The translations under genes and the position numbers were made by a program. Shown one piece after another: positions 1 to 9,385 of a stretch of 64,000 nt of DNA. The notes under the pieces were generated by a model. The model saw only the letters and a list, made by a program, of their open reading frames with translations, ran no database searches and had not been told where the DNA came from. The DNA lies in contig CAJTQR010000006.1 in the NCBI GenBank assembly GCA_910578515.1, positions 1 to 64,000 on the forward strand, read 5' to 3'. Source of the DNA: an uncultured Duncaniella sp. (lineage in GTDB: Bacteria > Bacteroidota > Bacteroidia > Bacteroidales > Muribaculaceae). Position 1 is the first letter of the stretch, and each line of letters begins with the position of its first letter.

Positions 1-9
1 CTTTTACTT

Positions 10-1137
10 ATGGCAGGAATACCACAGATCAAGATTGTTTTCGACCGCCGCAAGAAGGCATCGGCCGTCAATCCCGGCACCGTTGAGATCGAGGTGTCGT
101 ACAACCGTGAGCGCGTCCGTCTCTCCACCGGCGTCGCTATCCTCAAACAGCAGTGGAGCGGCAAGGAGGTGGTCAACCACCCTCAGGCCGACCATCTGAA
201 CGAACAGATACGCCGTGTCTATGACGGTATCCATGAAAAGATGTCGTCCATAGCCTCGACAAAGGGCGAATACGACCTGTCGCTTCTCAAAAAGGTCAAG
301 AAAACAAAGTTGCAGGGTTCGTCGGCAAGTTTCCTCGCCTGGCTGGAGGAACGTATCGACATGCGCCCTGTCACGGAGTCAACACGCAAGCAGCACAAGG
401 TGATGCTCAACTGCCTGCGCGACTTCGGGCTGATACGCTTTTTCAGCGACCTCACCCCGAAGAATATCAGACTATGGGACGATTTCATACGTAAGCGTGT
501 GACAGCCCAGGCATCGGTTCATGGCTATCACAAACGCCTCAAGCCCTATATCGTGGAGGCGATACAGTTTGAGAAGCTGGAGTCCAATCCTTACGATGGC
601 ATGAGGATTTCCCGTGGAAAATCGGAGGGCATAAAATTCCTTACCGAAGAGGAACGTGACCGCGTGGAAGCCCTCGAACTCTACGGCATGACGGAGAAAG
701 TGCGCGATATGTTCATCTTCTCATGCTACACTGGGCTGGCATACTCCGACCTTGTGAAGATAAAGAAGTCGGATGTGTTCAGGCAGGGCGAGGACTACTG
801 CATACGCGACAAGCGTATGAAAACCGGTATGCCCTATACGATTGTACTGTTGCCTAAGGCGATAGCCATACTGAAAAAGTATAATTATGACCTCAATCTG
901 ATGAGCAACCAGAAATGCAACGACCAGCTGAAGATAATCGCCAACCTTGCCAAGCTGCACATCAACCTGACAATGCACGTCGGCCGCCACACGTTTGCGA
1001 CGTGGGCGTTGACAAAGGGCGTGGGTATCGAGACTGTTAGCAAGATGCTCGCCCATTCCAACGTGACAATGACCGAGAAATACGCCCAGGTGCTTCAGAC
1101 GAACGTCCTACAAGGCTTTGCGTTATTGAAGCAGTAA
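10..1137 (+). CDS. Tyrosine recombinase (Bacteroidetes integrase type)
   Basis: A 375-residue site-specific recombinase of the lambda-integrase superfamily, the kind that moves Bacteroidetes integrative elements. An N-terminal arm-type DNA-binding region (about residues 5-90) precedes a SAM-like core-binding domain (about 105-205) and the catalytic domain. Visible catalytic residues are K271, H323 and R326 in HVGRH, H349 in LAHSN and the nucleophile Y358. The position where the first catalytic arginine normally sits, in CYTGLAYSDL (239-248), holds A244. Loss of this arginine is known for IntDOT-like Bacteroides integrases, so it need not mean inactivity. The gene is full length at both ends. 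It is probably the integrase of an element that includes some neighbouring DNA; which side is not certain, though accessory genes lie to the right. Confidence 0.93.
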   Translation: MAGIPQIKIVFDRRKKASAVNPGTVEIEVSYNRERVRLSTGVAILKQQWSGKEVVNHPQADHLNEQIRRVYDGIHEKMSSIASTKGEYDLSLLKKVKKTKLQGSSASFLAWLEERIDMRPVTESTRKQHKVMLNCLRDFGLIRFFSDLTPKNIRLWDDFIRKRVTAQASVHGYHKRLKPYIVEAIQFEKLESNPYDGMRISRGKSEGIKFLTEEERDRVEALELYGMTEKVRDMFIFSCYTGLAYSDLVKIKKSDVFRQGEDYCIRDKRMKTGMPYTIVLLPKAIAILKKYNYDLNLMSNQKCNDQLKIIANLAKLHINLTMHVGRHTFATWALTKGVGIETVSKMLAHSNVTMTEKYAQVLQTNVLQGFALLKQ

Positions 1138-1151
1138 CGTATTTCCCATAA

Positions 1152-1211
1152 TCCCGCCACATTTGGGGACACTTGTTCGGACACTTATGGGGACACCTTT
1201 GGGGACATATA
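1152..1211. repeat. Short 12-bp tandem array after the integrase
   Basis: Five consecutive units of 12 bp with consensus TNNGGACACYTT begin 15 bp after the integrase stop. Bases 1164-1207 match 26669-26712 with only two mismatches in 44. Read on the minus strand the units encode tetrapeptides such as KGVP, ISVR and TSVP, like the linker repeats of AlbA_2/ATPase proteins, but no complete gene is present in that reading. Confidence 0.75.
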
Positions 1212-1305
1212 TTATATATAGAATAATAAATATATTTCTTCTCTCTCCCTATGTGGACGGGAAGAAATTTTTTATTGCTATTTTGTGCTAAAACGTTGGT
1301 CTCTA

Positions 1306-1337
1306 TTGCTATGACCGATGATTTTTGCTACTTTTGT
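1306..1337 (+). promoter_or_regulatory. Promoter of the AlbA_2/ATPase gene
   Basis: TTG at 1306-1308, a 20-nt spacer, then TACTTTTGT at 1329-1337, a perfect match to the Bacteroidetes -7 element TAnnTTTGY. Transcription would start close to the ATG at 1345, giving a leaderless or nearly leaderless message and favouring 1345 over the upstream ATG at 1318. Confidence 0.7.
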
Positions 1338-1344
1338 GAGTACG

Positions 1345-2811
1345 ATGACTAAAGAAGAACTTGTAGCGAGGCTACGTGACATAGAATGGGACGATTTTGA
1401 AGTCAAGGCTGCAAAATCCGATTTGCCAAAGAATGTATGGGAGACAGTCAGTGCGTTTTCCAATACTTCCGGCGGTTGGATTGTGCTTGGGGTGAAACAG
1501 TCAGGCAAGTCGTTTGAGATCCAGGGTGTGGACAACATTGAAAAAATTGAACAGGATTTTCTTGGCACTTTGCGTTCCGGCAAATTCAATCAGACCATAT
1601 TCGCGTCCAGCAAAAGATATGATATAGACGGTTGTAACCTGCTTGCTTTCTATATTCCTGAAGCAGATATGAAGCCGGTGTATTTCGGCAATCCTGTAAA
1701 CTCATTCATCCGGATGGGCAGTGGTGACCAACGGGCTACCGAGGGTGAGATACGGGGTATGTTCCGCAACCAATCATTTGGAAATAAGACAGAGGAGACA
1801 ATCAGGGATACCGGTGTAGAGATGCTCAATCTTGACACACTGAGAAGCTATCGGTTCGCGCTTCGTCAGACTCAGAATCTTTTAGAGCTACGGGAGGTGG
1901 ATGATGTGGAATTTTGTGAAAAGGTAAACATCACCAATCAAGGTCAACTGACTTATGCGGGACTTCTGATGTTTGGGAAAGCTCCGTATGTGCTCCGCTA
2001 TGTGCCGACATTCTGCATTGATTATATCGAGATTCCTGCACCGACAATCCGGCAGGCAGAGGTGAGATATACCTACCGTATTCCGGAGCAAGAGAATATC
2101 TGGGAGGCTGTGCAGATAATTTTGCGTCGTCTCCGTACTCTTGTCGATGCGCCGATACATATCAAGGATGATGGATTTGCAACGACCGATGACAGCCAAT
2201 ACAATGTGTTGCGCGAGGCACTTGCCAATATGGTCATGCACTGCGACCATTTTGATTCATTGCGTTCCTGCATACGTGTTTACACCGATCATATAGAGTT
2301 CATGAACGGCGGGGCGTTTCCACTTCCGGTAAAAGATATCCTCGGCAAAGTTTATTCCAAATTGCGCAATCCGACCATTGCCAAACTTTTCCGCTATGTG
2401 GGTATCGCTGAAAATGCCGGTTACGGTATGAATAAACTTGTAAGTTGGGAAACACTTACAGGTATGCGCCCAACAATCGAGAGCGACCGTACCATCGCAA
2501 CTGTGACATTTCCTCTTAAATCAGCACTTCAACGAAAAGGAGAGGGGGATAATGTCCCTGTAAATGTCCCTGTAAATGTCCCTGCAAATGTCCCTGCAAA
2601 TCTGACCGAGACACAGCACAAGATATTGGAGCTTATTCGCAGCAATCCATCCATCACGCATTTGGAAATGTCCAAGGCATTGTCCATAACAGATAAGACA
2701 GCCAAACGTGCGACAAAGTTTCTACGAGAAATAGGACTTATAGAGCGGACAGGAAGTGATAAGAATGGGAATTGGGTTTGTATTGTCAACAAGGATAATC
2801 ATTTGACGTAA
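1345..2811 (+). CDS. AlbA_2 (Schlafen-type) and HATPase-domain DNA-binding protein
   Basis: A 488-residue cytoplasmic protein of the family annotated as ATP-binding, RecG-like or putative transcriptional regulator. An N-terminal AlbA_2 DNA-binding domain (about 10-125) is followed by a C-terminal GHKL-type ATPase segment with the N-box ALANMVMH (N295) and a glycine-rich AENAGYGMNKL (355-365). A linker of four 4-residue repeats (NVPV/NVPA, from residue 403) joins this to a winged-helix domain (about 420-480). The family is common in Bacteroidetes accessory DNA and its cellular role is not well established. The start at 1345 is chosen because the -7 element overlaps the region between the ATGs at 1318 and 1345. 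It stands alone between the integrase and the glycan locus and has its own terminator. Confidence 0.85.
   Translation: MTKEELVARLRDIEWDDFEVKAAKSDLPKNVWETVSAFSNTSGGWIVLGVKQSGKSFEIQGVDNIEKIEQDFLGTLRSGKFNQTIFASSKRYDIDGCNLLAFYIPEADMKPVYFGNPVNSFIRMGSGDQRATEGEIRGMFRNQSFGNKTEETIRDTGVEMLNLDTLRSYRFALRQTQNLLELREVDDVEFCEKVNITNQGQLTYAGLLMFGKAPYVLRYVPTFCIDYIEIPAPTIRQAEVRYTYRIPEQENIWEAVQIILRRLRTLVDAPIHIKDDGFATTDDSQYNVLREALANMVMHCDHFDSLRSCIRVYTDHIEFMNGGAFPLPVKDILGKVYSKLRNPTIAKLFRYVGIAENAGYGMNKLVSWETLTGMRPTIESDRTIATVTFPLKSALQRKGEGDNVPVNVPVNVPANVPANLTETQHKILELIRSNPSITHLEMSKALSITDKTAKRATKFLREIGLIERTGSDKNGNWVCIVNKDNHLT
2551..2598 (+). repeat. In-frame 12-bp repeat encoding the NVPV linker
   Basis: Four head-to-tail units of AATGTCCCTGYA, differing only at Y, encode the linker between the ATPase and winged-helix domains. 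The period and the GTCCC core recall the arrays at 1152 and 26549 read on their minus strand. Copy-number change would lengthen or shorten the linker without a frameshift. Confidence 0.85.
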
Positions 2812-2877
2812 ATCCACAGTATTCTCAGGTTTGGATTGTGGGACTCGTGATATTTTAGGAATATCGAGAGAATGACA

Positions 2878-2930
2878 AGCGACAATGTGGAGAGACTTGA
2901 AAGCAAGTCATCCACGTTGTCGTTTGCTTT
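2878..2930 (+). terminator. Compound terminator after the AlbA_2 gene
   Basis: An outer stem pairs 2879-2891 with 2911-2923 (13 pairs, two of them G-U), and a perfect inner hairpin GACTTG-AAAG-CAAGTC sits inside. A T-rich tail follows. It insulates the glycan locus from upstream transcription. Confidence 0.75.
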
Positions 2931-3079
2931 TCTATTATTATGTCAGATACGGGATGTGGGTTAATAGGTATCGCAGTGATGTATGAAATCAGTCAGGCAA
3001 TTTTTTTTGAGATATTTTCAATTTTATTGAGTACGTTTTTGACATCTTTTCAGTCATAGTAGCAAAGATTAATTTAAAA

Positions 3080-3117
3080 AGTCTTTCGGCGCGGTAGAGT
3101 CACGTGCCGGAGAGACT
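3080..3117 (+). promoter_or_regulatory. Structured leader upstream of the glycan locus
   Basis: In the 340-bp gap between 2811 and 3152, apart from the terminator, the main feature is an imperfect stem pairing AGTCTTTCGGC (3080-3090) with GCCGGAGAGACT (3106-3117), ending 34 nt before the start codon. No convincing TAnnTTTGY promoter was found in the gap, which would fit use of an alternative sigma factor. No known riboswitch class was recognised. Confidence 0.4.
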
Positions 3118-3151
3118 GAATTGATTGGCTCTGCAACCTTAAAATTTTATC

Positions 3152-4765
3152 ATGAAGAAAGAACTATTTTTTCTTTCGTCATTCGCTCTGATGACACTCG
3201 CTTCATGTTCGAGCGATGAGAATGATCCGATGCCCGGCAATCCATCCAATGAGATCCGTGTAGCAACGGAAGTGACAATGCCTCAGTCACGAGCAGGTTA
3301 CACAACCGAAACTTTGCGTGAGTTCGGTCTTATCATTGCTTCGGGCAATGATGCCTTCACCTACAACAACAAACGTATGACAGGTGGGCCGCTCGAAGGA
3401 TGGACAACGGATCAGACCATGTACTGGGCCGGAAGTGACCAGGCCCATACAGTAATTGCCTATGCACCTTACCGCGATGCTGTCCTTGACCATCAGTCAA
3501 AAATCGATGTGAAAGTTTCCACTGATCAGTCAACAGCCGAGGCCGTGACAGCATCTGACTTTATTGCCATGAAGAACGGTGCGTTCACCCCGTCAAATCA
3601 TCTCACCGATGGAAAACTTTTGGTGAAAATGGACCATATACTTACAAAGGTATTTGTCAAACTTACCTATCCCGAGGCTTATGCCTCAGCTGACGGAATC
3701 AATCCCGTATCGGGAATGACGGTTGAGGGAATGAAAGTTGATGCCACATTTGACTTCGGAGCTTGGGATGGAAGTGCTACATCAGCAGCTCTCGCACTAA
3801 ACGGCAATGGAGCAACTGAGACCATAATGCCATATGCACTTTCTCACGACGCTGCCAATCGTGTTGTGACCTATGAGTTCATTGCTATTCCTCAGGAGCA
3901 GGCTTCAATCGGTATCAAATTTAATGCCGGAGGTACTCCATATACATGGACTTATGATAATCTGAAACAAAATTCAGGAGAGGCCATCACAATCTCTCTT
4001 TCGGTTGACAAGCAGGGTGTACAGCTCGGTGGAGATGTTACCGTAGGCGAATGGAATGTCGGCGGAGAAATAAACGGTGGCCAACCGTCGGAGGGTGCAG
4101 ATCCCTATACAATCGAGGAAATCACGACCGGCAAATCGGAGTGGAGTGTGGAATATGCCTCGGCGTCCATGCCGTTCGGCCCTCTTGCACAGGCTTTTGA
4201 CAATAATCTAGACGCCGGTCAGGGTTGGTTCTCACAGGTGGTTGACGGTTACAATAACAGTCCCAATACAGGTGCTCCTTTTGCCGTAATAGACCTTGGC
4301 AAGAGCACATGGCTTGCAGGCGTGGGCATACTCACTTCTTTCCATGATGTGATGCCTAAATCTGTTGATTTCTATATCACCCGTCAGGAGCTTATAGAGA
4401 ATGTGATTACCGAGCAGGAACTCAATCAGGTGCTTTGTAATGCCGAGCCGAACGGTGATGGTTGGGTAAACAGCAGTGATTATACTGCATATCTGGCAAA
4501 GGTCAAGGCGGCAGATGCAGAAATTGACTGGATACATGTAGGAAAGGTTGAGATAGGAGCCCTTATACCCGAGTTCGGTCAGAAAGAGTATCGAATCGAC
4601 TTTGATGACACAAAACTTGCAGAGGAACTCAAAGGCCGTTATCTCAAGGTTGAGGCTACATTCTTCTCAGCCGAAGAACACGCTGTACTTGGCGGTGACA
4701 GAGCTAAAATTTCCGAGATTTTCGTCAAGAAAGTCAGCAAGCGCAATGGGGTAGCCGTTGATTAG
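3152..4765 (+). CDS. Fimbrillin-like lipoprotein with C-terminal discoidin-like domain
   Basis: A 537-residue exported lipoprotein: hydrophobic signal, lipobox LASC with C19, then an acidic SSDEND stretch typical of surface export in Bacteroidetes. Residues about 35-310 have the look of a fimbrillin-like (Mfa/FimA superfamily) domain, including IAYAPY and a late FIAIPQEQ motif. From about 325 the sequence changes to a module that closely resembles the C-terminus of the lipoprotein at 11348 (shared MPFGP, D-LG, MP-VDFY patterns), probably a discoidin/F5-8C-type carbohydrate-binding domain. It is likely a cell-surface adhesin or glycan-binding protein of the locus. A hairpin and 102 bp separate it from the FecR gene, so it may have partly separate expression. 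Confidence 0.75.
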   Translation: MKKELFFLSSFALMTLASCSSDENDPMPGNPSNEIRVATEVTMPQSRAGYTTETLREFGLIIASGNDAFTYNNKRMTGGPLEGWTTDQTMYWAGSDQAHTVIAYAPYRDAVLDHQSKIDVKVSTDQSTAEAVTASDFIAMKNGAFTPSNHLTDGKLLVKMDHILTKVFVKLTYPEAYASADGINPVSGMTVEGMKVDATFDFGAWDGSATSAALALNGNGATETIMPYALSHDAANRVVTYEFIAIPQEQASIGIKFNAGGTPYTWTYDNLKQNSGEAITISLSVDKQGVQLGGDVTVGEWNVGGEINGGQPSEGADPYTIEEITTGKSEWSVEYASASMPFGPLAQAFDNNLDAGQGWFSQVVDGYNNSPNTGAPFAVIDLGKSTWLAGVGILTSFHDVMPKSVDFYITRQELIENVITEQELNQVLCNAEPNGDGWVNSSDYTAYLAKVKAADAEIDWIHVGKVEIGALIPEFGQKEYRIDFDDTKLAEELKGRYLKVEATFFSAEEHAVLGGDRAKISEIFVKKVSKRNGVAVD

Positions 4766-4796
4766 TAAAATAAATAGGTAAAATAGATAGGTTCAA

Positions 4797-4825
4797 GGAG
4801 TGGCGGATGCCAATTCCGCCACTCC
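4797..4825 (+). terminator. Hairpin between the adhesin and FecR genes
   Basis: A perfect 11-bp stem, GGAGTGGCGGA with TCCGCCACTCC, around a 7-nt loop. The following CTTCTTC is only moderately T-rich, so it may act as an attenuator or RNA-stabilising hairpin and set gene ratios rather than stop transcription fully. Confidence 0.6.
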
Positions 4826-4867
4826 CTTCTTCAAACGGGATAATAAACGATTATCACTAAATGTCTT

Positions 4868-5923
4868 ATGAATAATATAAAAGAGACCTTCCGGGAACTG
4901 ATTGATTTGCTCGCTCATTCCGAAATAGAGGTTAGCGAAACCGAGATGACGGAAAGATGGCTTGAAAGTTGCAGAATTGCCAGGCGGCGGAAAAAGATGT
5001 TATGGATGAAGCGGCTGCTTGCAACAGCTTCAGCGGCTGCTGTTGTGGCATTGGTTTATTTCTCCTTTGATTTTAATACTGAATACAATCCGGATAATAT
5101 CGAACTATACGCACTCCAACAGCGACCCGTATCTGATTCTACAAATCAAAATATTCAGTTGATACTGTCAGAAGGTGAGGTTATGAATATCGGTGGCTCG
5201 GAATCCAATATCGACTATGCCTGTACCGGTAAAGTTATTGTAGATGCCGATACAGTTACTGAAAAGACTGATGATTTGCAACCACGCTATAATCAGCTGA
5301 TTGTTCCTTATGGTAAACGTACACGACTGAATCTATCCGATGGCAGCCGGTTGTGTGTCAACTCAGGCACACGAGTTGTCTATCCTTTACGGTTCGGTAC
5401 CGGCGACCGAAAGATTTATGTGGAGGGGGAGGCTTACCTTGAAGTCGCTAAAGATGAAAGCAGACCATTTATAGTAAAGACCGACCAATTTGAAGTCAAA
5501 GTCCTGGGTACAAAATTCAACGTATTTGCATATCCCGATGCCACGACGAAACAAATTGTTCTTGTTGACGGCAGCGTATTGGTTGACGATAGCAAAACTT
5601 CCAGAAAAATGAAGCCCGGCGAACTCGTGGAGCAGACATCATCAGGATTATCAGCCGTGAAAAAGGTTAATGCCGAGTCATATATCAGCTGGATAAATAA
5701 TACGTTGATATATGATAACGAGCCTCTCAGCGCGATATTCGATCGCCTACATCATTATTACGGATTGAAATTTGATATAAAATGTGATATAAGCAACATG
5801 TATGTTTCCGGGAAACTTGACTTGCAGGAAACACTTGAGGATGTGTTGGCATCAATCTCATTCTCTGTACCTGTTGATTGCATGCGCGTCGGCGACTACG
5901 TATCGGTATGTGCCGATGAATAA
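4868..5923 (+). CDS. FecR-family anti-sigma factor
   Basis: A 351-residue inner-membrane regulator. A cytoplasmic N-terminal part (1-45) would hold the ECF sigma factor, one transmembrane helix spans about 47-66, and the periplasmic side has a FecR domain (about 145-240, with VPYGKRTRLNLSDGS) and a C-terminal DUF4974-type domain (about 283-350). In this family the periplasmic part senses the STN domain of a SusC-like transducer, here the next gene 54 bp downstream. The partner sigma gene is usually directly upstream; here none is, and the only ECF sigma in the window is at 24926, at the end of the same run of genes. Confidence 0.92.
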   Translation: MNNIKETFRELIDLLAHSEIEVSETEMTERWLESCRIARRRKKMLWMKRLLATASAAAVVALVYFSFDFNTEYNPDNIELYALQQRPVSDSTNQNIQLILSEGEVMNIGGSESNIDYACTGKVIVDADTVTEKTDDLQPRYNQLIVPYGKRTRLNLSDGSRLCVNSGTRVVYPLRFGTGDRKIYVEGEAYLEVAKDESRPFIVKTDQFEVKVLGTKFNVFAYPDATTKQIVLVDGSVLVDDSKTSRKMKPGELVEQTSSGLSAVKKVNAESYISWINNTLIYDNEPLSAIFDRLHHYYGLKFDIKCDISNMYVSGKLDLQETLEDVLASISFSVPVDCMRVGDYVSVCADE

Positions 5924-5977
5924 CAACCAATTTAATCTCAAACACCAATCAGACATCCAACACTTCCCAATTATCTA

Positions 5978-8900
5978 ATGATGAAAACTAATACCAAACA
6001 GCATCATATGCTGAGGCTTTTATTGTGTCTGTTGCTGAGCTTATGGGGAAACATCGCAGTGGTCCATGCGCAGAACGCCAAGGTGACCATGAAGATGGAC
6101 AATGCTAATGTAAAAGAGGTCCTTGCCCAAATAGAAAAGGCGACAGATTATATATTCCTTTACCAATCAGGCTCTATCAATCTTGACCGAAAGGTCAGTA
6201 TCAATGTCACCAATGAACCATTGTCAACGGTGCTTGATAAGATATTTAAAGACACCGGCGTGACATGGAGTGTGAAAAACCGGCAGATTTCACTGAAACA
6301 AGGCGAAATTCCTGCGTCACAGACATCTTCCTCAAAAAAGAAAAAGAGCAGACATACACTTACGGGTGTAGTTACTGATGCTACCAATGCAGATCCGCTG
6401 ATTGGAGCTTCAGTAGTAATAAAAGGTGGAAAAATTACAGGCACTGTGACCGATATTGATGGAAACTTCTCACTTGAAGTCAGTTCTGACGATGAAGTGA
6501 CATTTTCCTACGTCGGCTACAAACCTCAGACATTATCGGTCGGTGACCTTGGTGTATTGAATGTGGCTCTCGAACCTGACAACAATACATTGAGCGAGGT
6601 CGTGGTCGTGGGTGCCGGTACTCAGGCCAAGGTTTCTGTGACAGGTTCCATTGCATCCGTTAAAGGGGATGTCCTCAAAGCTCCAACCTCATCTCTTACA
6701 AGCAATTTTGCCGGTAAACTTGCAGGTGTGATATCATCCACGACTTCAGGCGAGCCCGGCTCGGTAAGTGAGTTTTACATTCGTGGTGTGGGTACATTCG
6801 GCGGCCGTGCCACTCCGCTCATTCTCCTTGATGATGTTGAGATTTCGGCCGCAGATCTCAACCGCCTGCCCGCAGAGTCAATCGAAAGTTTCTCTATCCT
6901 TAAAGATGCCTCGGCCACTGCTATTTATGGCGCACGAGGAGCTAACGGCGTGATGCTCATAACCACCAAGAAAGGTATGGAGAACACCCGTGCCAAAATC
7001 AATGTGTCGCTTGAATGTTCCTTTCTGAAACCTGTCAACCGGGTGGAATATGTTGATGGCCCGCGATGGATGGAGATGTATAACGAGGCTCTTGTAGCCC
7101 GTACTCCGTCAGCATCTCCCAAATACAGCGCGGAGACAATTGAATTGACCCGAAGCGGTGTCAACCCATACGTTTATCCCAATGTGGATTGGTATGACCT
7201 GATGTTTAAAGATATGACATCCAATCAGAGAGCCAACGTAAACCTTACCGGTGGTGGCTCTAAAGTGACTTATTACATGGGATTGCAGGTCAATCATGAT
7301 TCCGGTATCCTAAATGTGCCTAAAACTTACTCTTTCGATGCCAATATCGATGACTGGAATTATATTTTTCAGAACAACATCTGCTATAAACCTACCACTA
7401 CCACAACTATCGACCTTCATCTCAACGCCCAGTTCGGCAACCGCAAGGGACCCGGTATCGGTATGACCGAGATATTCAGTGATGTATATAATGCCAATCC
7501 TGTGAGTTTTCCGGCTTTTTATCCATCCTATGAAGGAGATGAACATATACGGTTCGGTAACTCCATACAGACCGGCTCAAGATTGAATGTCAACCCTTAT
7601 GCCCACATGATGAGCACCTATAAGGTGAGTAATTATTCAACCATCAACGCATCATTGCGAGCCACGCAGAAGTTTGACTTCATAACCGAGGGCCTTAGCG
7701 TGACGGCTCTTGTGAATATGAAGAGTTATGCTTACTCGGATTATGTTGACACGCTTGAACCGTACTACTACCGTGTGATGTCAAACACATGGGATGCCTC
7801 CGACCCCGATTATTTCAAGCTCGAAAGTCTGAGGAAAGGTACCGATTATATATCGCAGGGTGATATAAACCGATACACCGACCGCACATTCTATTTTGAT
7901 GCCCGCATCAACTACAACCGGCAGTTCAATGACGTGCACAATGTCTCAGGCATGCTTATGTATATGATGCGCGAGTTCCGAAGCGAAGTCCTTCCCAACC
8001 GTAACCAGGGTTTTTCGGGACGCTTTACATATGACTACGCACGCCGCTATCTGTTGGAGGTTAATTTCGGTTATAACGGCACCGAGCGTCTTGCCAAGGG
8101 GAGTCGTTTCGAGCTGTTCCCGGCAGTGTCACTTGGATGGGTACCCAGTAACGAATCATGGTGGGAATCTCTGAATTCATATATCGACCATCTTAAAGTG
8201 CGCGGCTCATATGGTCTTGTAGGCTCGGATGAAACCGGATTATTGGCCGGAGCGGCCCACTTCCTCTATAAGAATGAAGTGAATCTTGGCAGCGGTGGTC
8301 AATTCTGGACCGGCCCGTTTCATGGCAGCACGAGCGAGGTGAGCAAACGTGGCCCGGCATTTCTGAAATACGCGGTAGAAAATGCAGGTTGGGAACGTGC
8401 GAAGAAGTTTGACATAGGTCTTGACATGTCTTTGTTCAACTGTCTTAATGTGACATTCGATTATTTCAGGGATAAGCGTGACCGTATTCTCCAGAAGCGC
8501 AGTTCGTGGCCGTCCATATTGGGTTATGCCAGTGCCGTCCCGTGGGGCAATGTCGGTAAGGTTGACAACCAAGGTATCGAGCTGAGTGTGAATTATCGCA
8601 AACGTCTTGCCGAGGATTTGTCAGTAGATGTGCGTGGCAATTTCACATATACTAAAAATAAATATGTATATAATGACGAACCGGATTATCCTTATGTATG
8701 GCAGACTCTGACAGGCAAACCGCTGGCTGCGACATACGGATATATAGCCGATGGCCTGTTCAAGGATGAGGCCGACATAGCAAATTCTCCATCGCAGGCC
8801 TCTTTGGGATCGACCGTAATGCCGGGTGATATAAAGTATCGTGACGTCAACGGTGATGGAATGATCAATGATGACGACAAGGTGATGCTTTCCAAGTTTG

Positions 8901-9364
8901 GTACCCAACCCCGCATCCAGTATGGTTTCGGTGTAAACGTGGTGTGGAAAAAATGGGATTTCGGTGTATTTTTCAATGGCTCGGCCAACCGCACATTGAT
9001 GATAAACAATATCGCACCATTTTGTTCGGATGACGGAAACCAGGACCGAAATGTGATGACATTCATATCCGACAACTACTGGAGTGCATCCAATCCCAAT
9101 CCCGATGCGCAGTATCCGCGCCTTGGAGTTTCCAATGCTCAGGTTGCCAACAATATGGTACCCAGCAGCTATTGGATGCGCAACGGCTCATTCATCCGCT
9201 TCAAGACGCTCGAACTCGGTTATACTCTGCCGTTTGTCAGAGTGTATTTCAGCGGTGATAACCTTGCCGTGTGGGGCCCGTTCAAATATTGGGACCCTGA
9301 ACTTACCTATTCGGCATATCCATTGCACCGTACATTCAATATCGGAGCTCAGTTCACATTCTAA
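5978..9364 (+). CDS. SusC-like TonB-dependent transducer with STN domain
   Basis: A 1128-residue outer-membrane receptor that imports oligosaccharides with its SusD partner. After the signal peptide (ending near VHAQ) come an STN domain (about 34-105), which links substrate uptake to FecR signalling, a carboxypeptidase-regulatory-like beta-sandwich (about 127-200), a plug (about 205-330, with the SusC signatures EVVVVGAG, IRGVGTFG and SILKDASATAIYGARGANGV) and a long beta-barrel ending in a typical aromatic terminus (NIGAQFTF). The length is normal for SusC proteins that carry STN. Either of the two adjacent ATGs could be the start. Followed 21 bp later by susD. Confidence 0.95.
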   Translation: MMKTNTKQHHMLRLLLCLLLSLWGNIAVVHAQNAKVTMKMDNANVKEVLAQIEKATDYIFLYQSGSINLDRKVSINVTNEPLSTVLDKIFKDTGVTWSVKNRQISLKQGEIPASQTSSSKKKKSRHTLTGVVTDATNADPLIGASVVIKGGKITGTVTDIDGNFSLEVSSDDEVTFSYVGYKPQTLSVGDLGVLNVALEPDNNTLSEVVVVGAGTQAKVSVTGSIASVKGDVLKAPTSSLTSNFAGKLAGVISSTTSGEPGSVSEFYIRGVGTFGGRATPLILLDDVEISAADLNRLPAESIESFSILKDASATAIYGARGANGVMLITTKKGMENTRAKINVSLECSFLKPVNRVEYVDGPRWMEMYNEALVARTPSASPKYSAETIELTRSGVNPYVYPNVDWYDLMFKDMTSNQRANVNLTGGGSKVTYYMGLQVNHDSGILNVPKTYSFDANIDDWNYIFQNNICYKPTTTTTIDLHLNAQFGNRKGPGIGMTEIFSDVYNANPVSFPAFYPSYEGDEHIRFGNSIQTGSRLNVNPYAHMMSTYKVSNYSTINASLRATQKFDFITEGLSVTALVNMKSYAYSDYVDTLEPYYYRVMSNTWDASDPDYFKLESLRKGTDYISQGDINRYTDRTFYFDARINYNRQFNDVHNVSGMLMYMMREFRSEVLPNRNQGFSGRFTYDYARRYLLEVNFGYNGTERLAKGSRFELFPAVSLGWVPSNESWWESLNSYIDHLKVRGSYGLVGSDETGLLAGAAHFLYKNEVNLGSGGQFWTGPFHGSTSEVSKRGPAFLKYAVENAGWERAKKFDIGLDMSLFNCLNVTFDYFRDKRDRILQKRSSWPSILGYASAVPWGNVGKVDNQGIELSVNYRKRLAEDLSVDVRGNFTYTKNKYVYNDEPDYPYVWQTLTGKPLAATYGYIADGLFKDEADIANSPSQASLGSTVMPGDIKYRDVNGDGMINDDDKVMLSKFGTQPRIQYGFGVNVVWKKWDFGVFFNGSANRTLMINNIAPFCSDDGNQDRNVMTFISDNYWSASNPNPDAQYPRLGVSNAQVANNMVPSSYWMRNGSFIRFKTLELGYTLPFVRVYFSGDNLAVWGPFKYWDPELTYSAYPLHRTFNIGAQFTF

Positions 9365-9385
9365 GTAATACCTCACATACATCAG

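Noticed and set aside
2933..3079. TAnnTTTGY promoter before the glycan locus
   Set aside because: T-rich stretches occur but none matches the -7 element with an acceptable -33 box.
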